From contig NZ_JAMOLN010000078.1 of assembly GCF_024448165.1 (NCBI RefSeq), positions 1 to 40,191 of the forward strand: a stretch of DNA of 40,191 nucleotides, given 5' to 3'. Below the pieces are notes generated by a model, which had not been told where the DNA came from, made no database searches, and saw only the letters and a list, made by a program, of their open reading frames with translations. The stretch comes from Streptomyces longispororuber. GTDB taxonomy: Bacteria; Actinomycetota; Actinomycetes; Streptomycetales; Streptomycetaceae. The translations under genes were made by a program, and so were the position numbers. This document shows, piece after piece, positions 39,865 to 40,191 of this stretch; position 1 is the first letter of the stretch, and every line of letters starts with the position of its first letter.

Positions 39865-40191
39865 GTGGCGCCGGAGCACGAGATGGGCATCGGGGAACTC
39901 GCCGAGCGGGCCGGTACGAGCGTGAAGACCGTCCGCTTCTACGCCGACCGCGGCCTGCTGCCCCAGTTGCCGCGCACCACCGGCGGCCACCGTCGGTTCG
40001 GCGCCGAGGCGCTCCAACAGCTGCGCACGATCAGGGCGTTGCGCACCCTCGACGTACCGGTGCCCGACATCGAGCGCGCGCTGCGCGGCGACTCCGCCCT
40101 GCGGGACGCCGTCGCCCGCCACCTCGTCGGCGTACGGGACGAACTCGCCGTGCTGCGCTGGCGCGAGAACGCGCTGCGGCTCGTCGAGGAG
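39865..40191 (+). CDS. MerR-family regulator, 5' part
   Basis: The frame runs off the window after 109 residues. The N-terminal winged helix is a clear MerR domain: MGIGELAERAGTSVKTVRFYADRGLLPQ, then TTGGHRRFGAEALQQLRTIRALRTLDVPVPDIERAL. GTG 39865 follows AGGGAGG; ATG 39883 (MGIGEL) is an alternative. The effector domain is outside the window, so the ligand is unknown. The divergent alpha/beta hydrolase is a plausible target. Confidence 0.9.
   Translation, partial: MAPEHEMGIGELAERAGTSVKTVRFYADRGLLPQLPRTTGGHRRFGAEALQQLRTIRALRTLDVPVPDIERALRGDSALRDAVARHLVGVRDELAVLRWRENALRLVEE

Noticed and set aside
1..40191. Genomic island, phage or IS insertion
   Set aside because: No transposase, integrase, tRNA-flanking repeat or base-composition break was seen.

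Overview
The window is about 72% GC with strong third-position GC bias, GTG as well as ATG starts, many 4-base stop/start overlaps, and gene families typical of Streptomyces: CebR-like operators, a sugar ABC importer without its own ATPase, Tat-exported glycanases, DUF4232 and DUF5133 proteins, and SpoIIE-type phosphatases. It is best read as a chromosomal accessory region of a Streptomyces or close relative. I see no tRNA, rRNA, transposase, CRISPR array or phage gene. It carries 35 genes; the first and last are cut by the window edges. No gene-free stretch exceeds 300 bases; the longest are 5839-6128, 37402-37612 and 29928-30133.

Layout. 1-4068: the 3' end of a PP2C phosphatase, a 101-bp palindromic element, a LysR regulator divergent from an MFS exporter and an NAD(P)-binding protein, then a DUF5133 protein. 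4045-7985: two divergent secreted beta-1,3-glucanases (GH55 and GH16) whose predicted start sites each carry a CebR-like operator. 8011-10346: a secreted DUF4232 protein and a GH15-like protein that has lost its catalytic-acid region. 10336-22338: a run of minus-strand genes that looks like one operon. It holds a membrane GT2 polysaccharide synthase, GalE, UDP-glucose dehydrogenase, a UDP-xylose-synthase-like decarboxylase, a beta-helix lipoprotein, a GGDEF-EAL c-di-GMP protein joined in frame to an alpha-oxoamine synthase, and a PNMT-type methyltransferase. 22474-25630: two TetR regulators and a DHA2 drug exporter. 25700-27416: a PPOX flavoprotein, a GNAT acetyltransferase and a maleylpyruvate-isomerase-like protein. 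27425-34752: a secreted pectate lyase, a ROK repressor, and a divergent ABC importer plus GH1 beta-glucosidase operon. 34893-38593: a CstR-like persulfide sensor, a rhodanese and a CoA-disulfide reductase-rhodanese fusion, with paired palindromic operators and a divergent SDR. 38688-40191: a small unknown protein, an alpha/beta hydrolase with a cysteine at the nucleophile position, and a partial MerR regulator.

How it works together. Much of the window is for plant and fungal polysaccharides: secreted laminarinases and pectate lyase outside, and import plus intracellular beta-glucosidase inside. CebR-type sites and a ROK repressor probably link these to cello- or gluco-oligosaccharide signals. 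The most unusual part is the 12-kb operon. It seems to make UDP-Gal, UDP-GlcA and UDP-Xyl, polymerise sugars at the membrane, modify the product outside, and turn over c-di-GMP. An alpha-oxoamine synthase and a methyltransferase are appended, suggesting a lipid or signal molecule tied to the same control.
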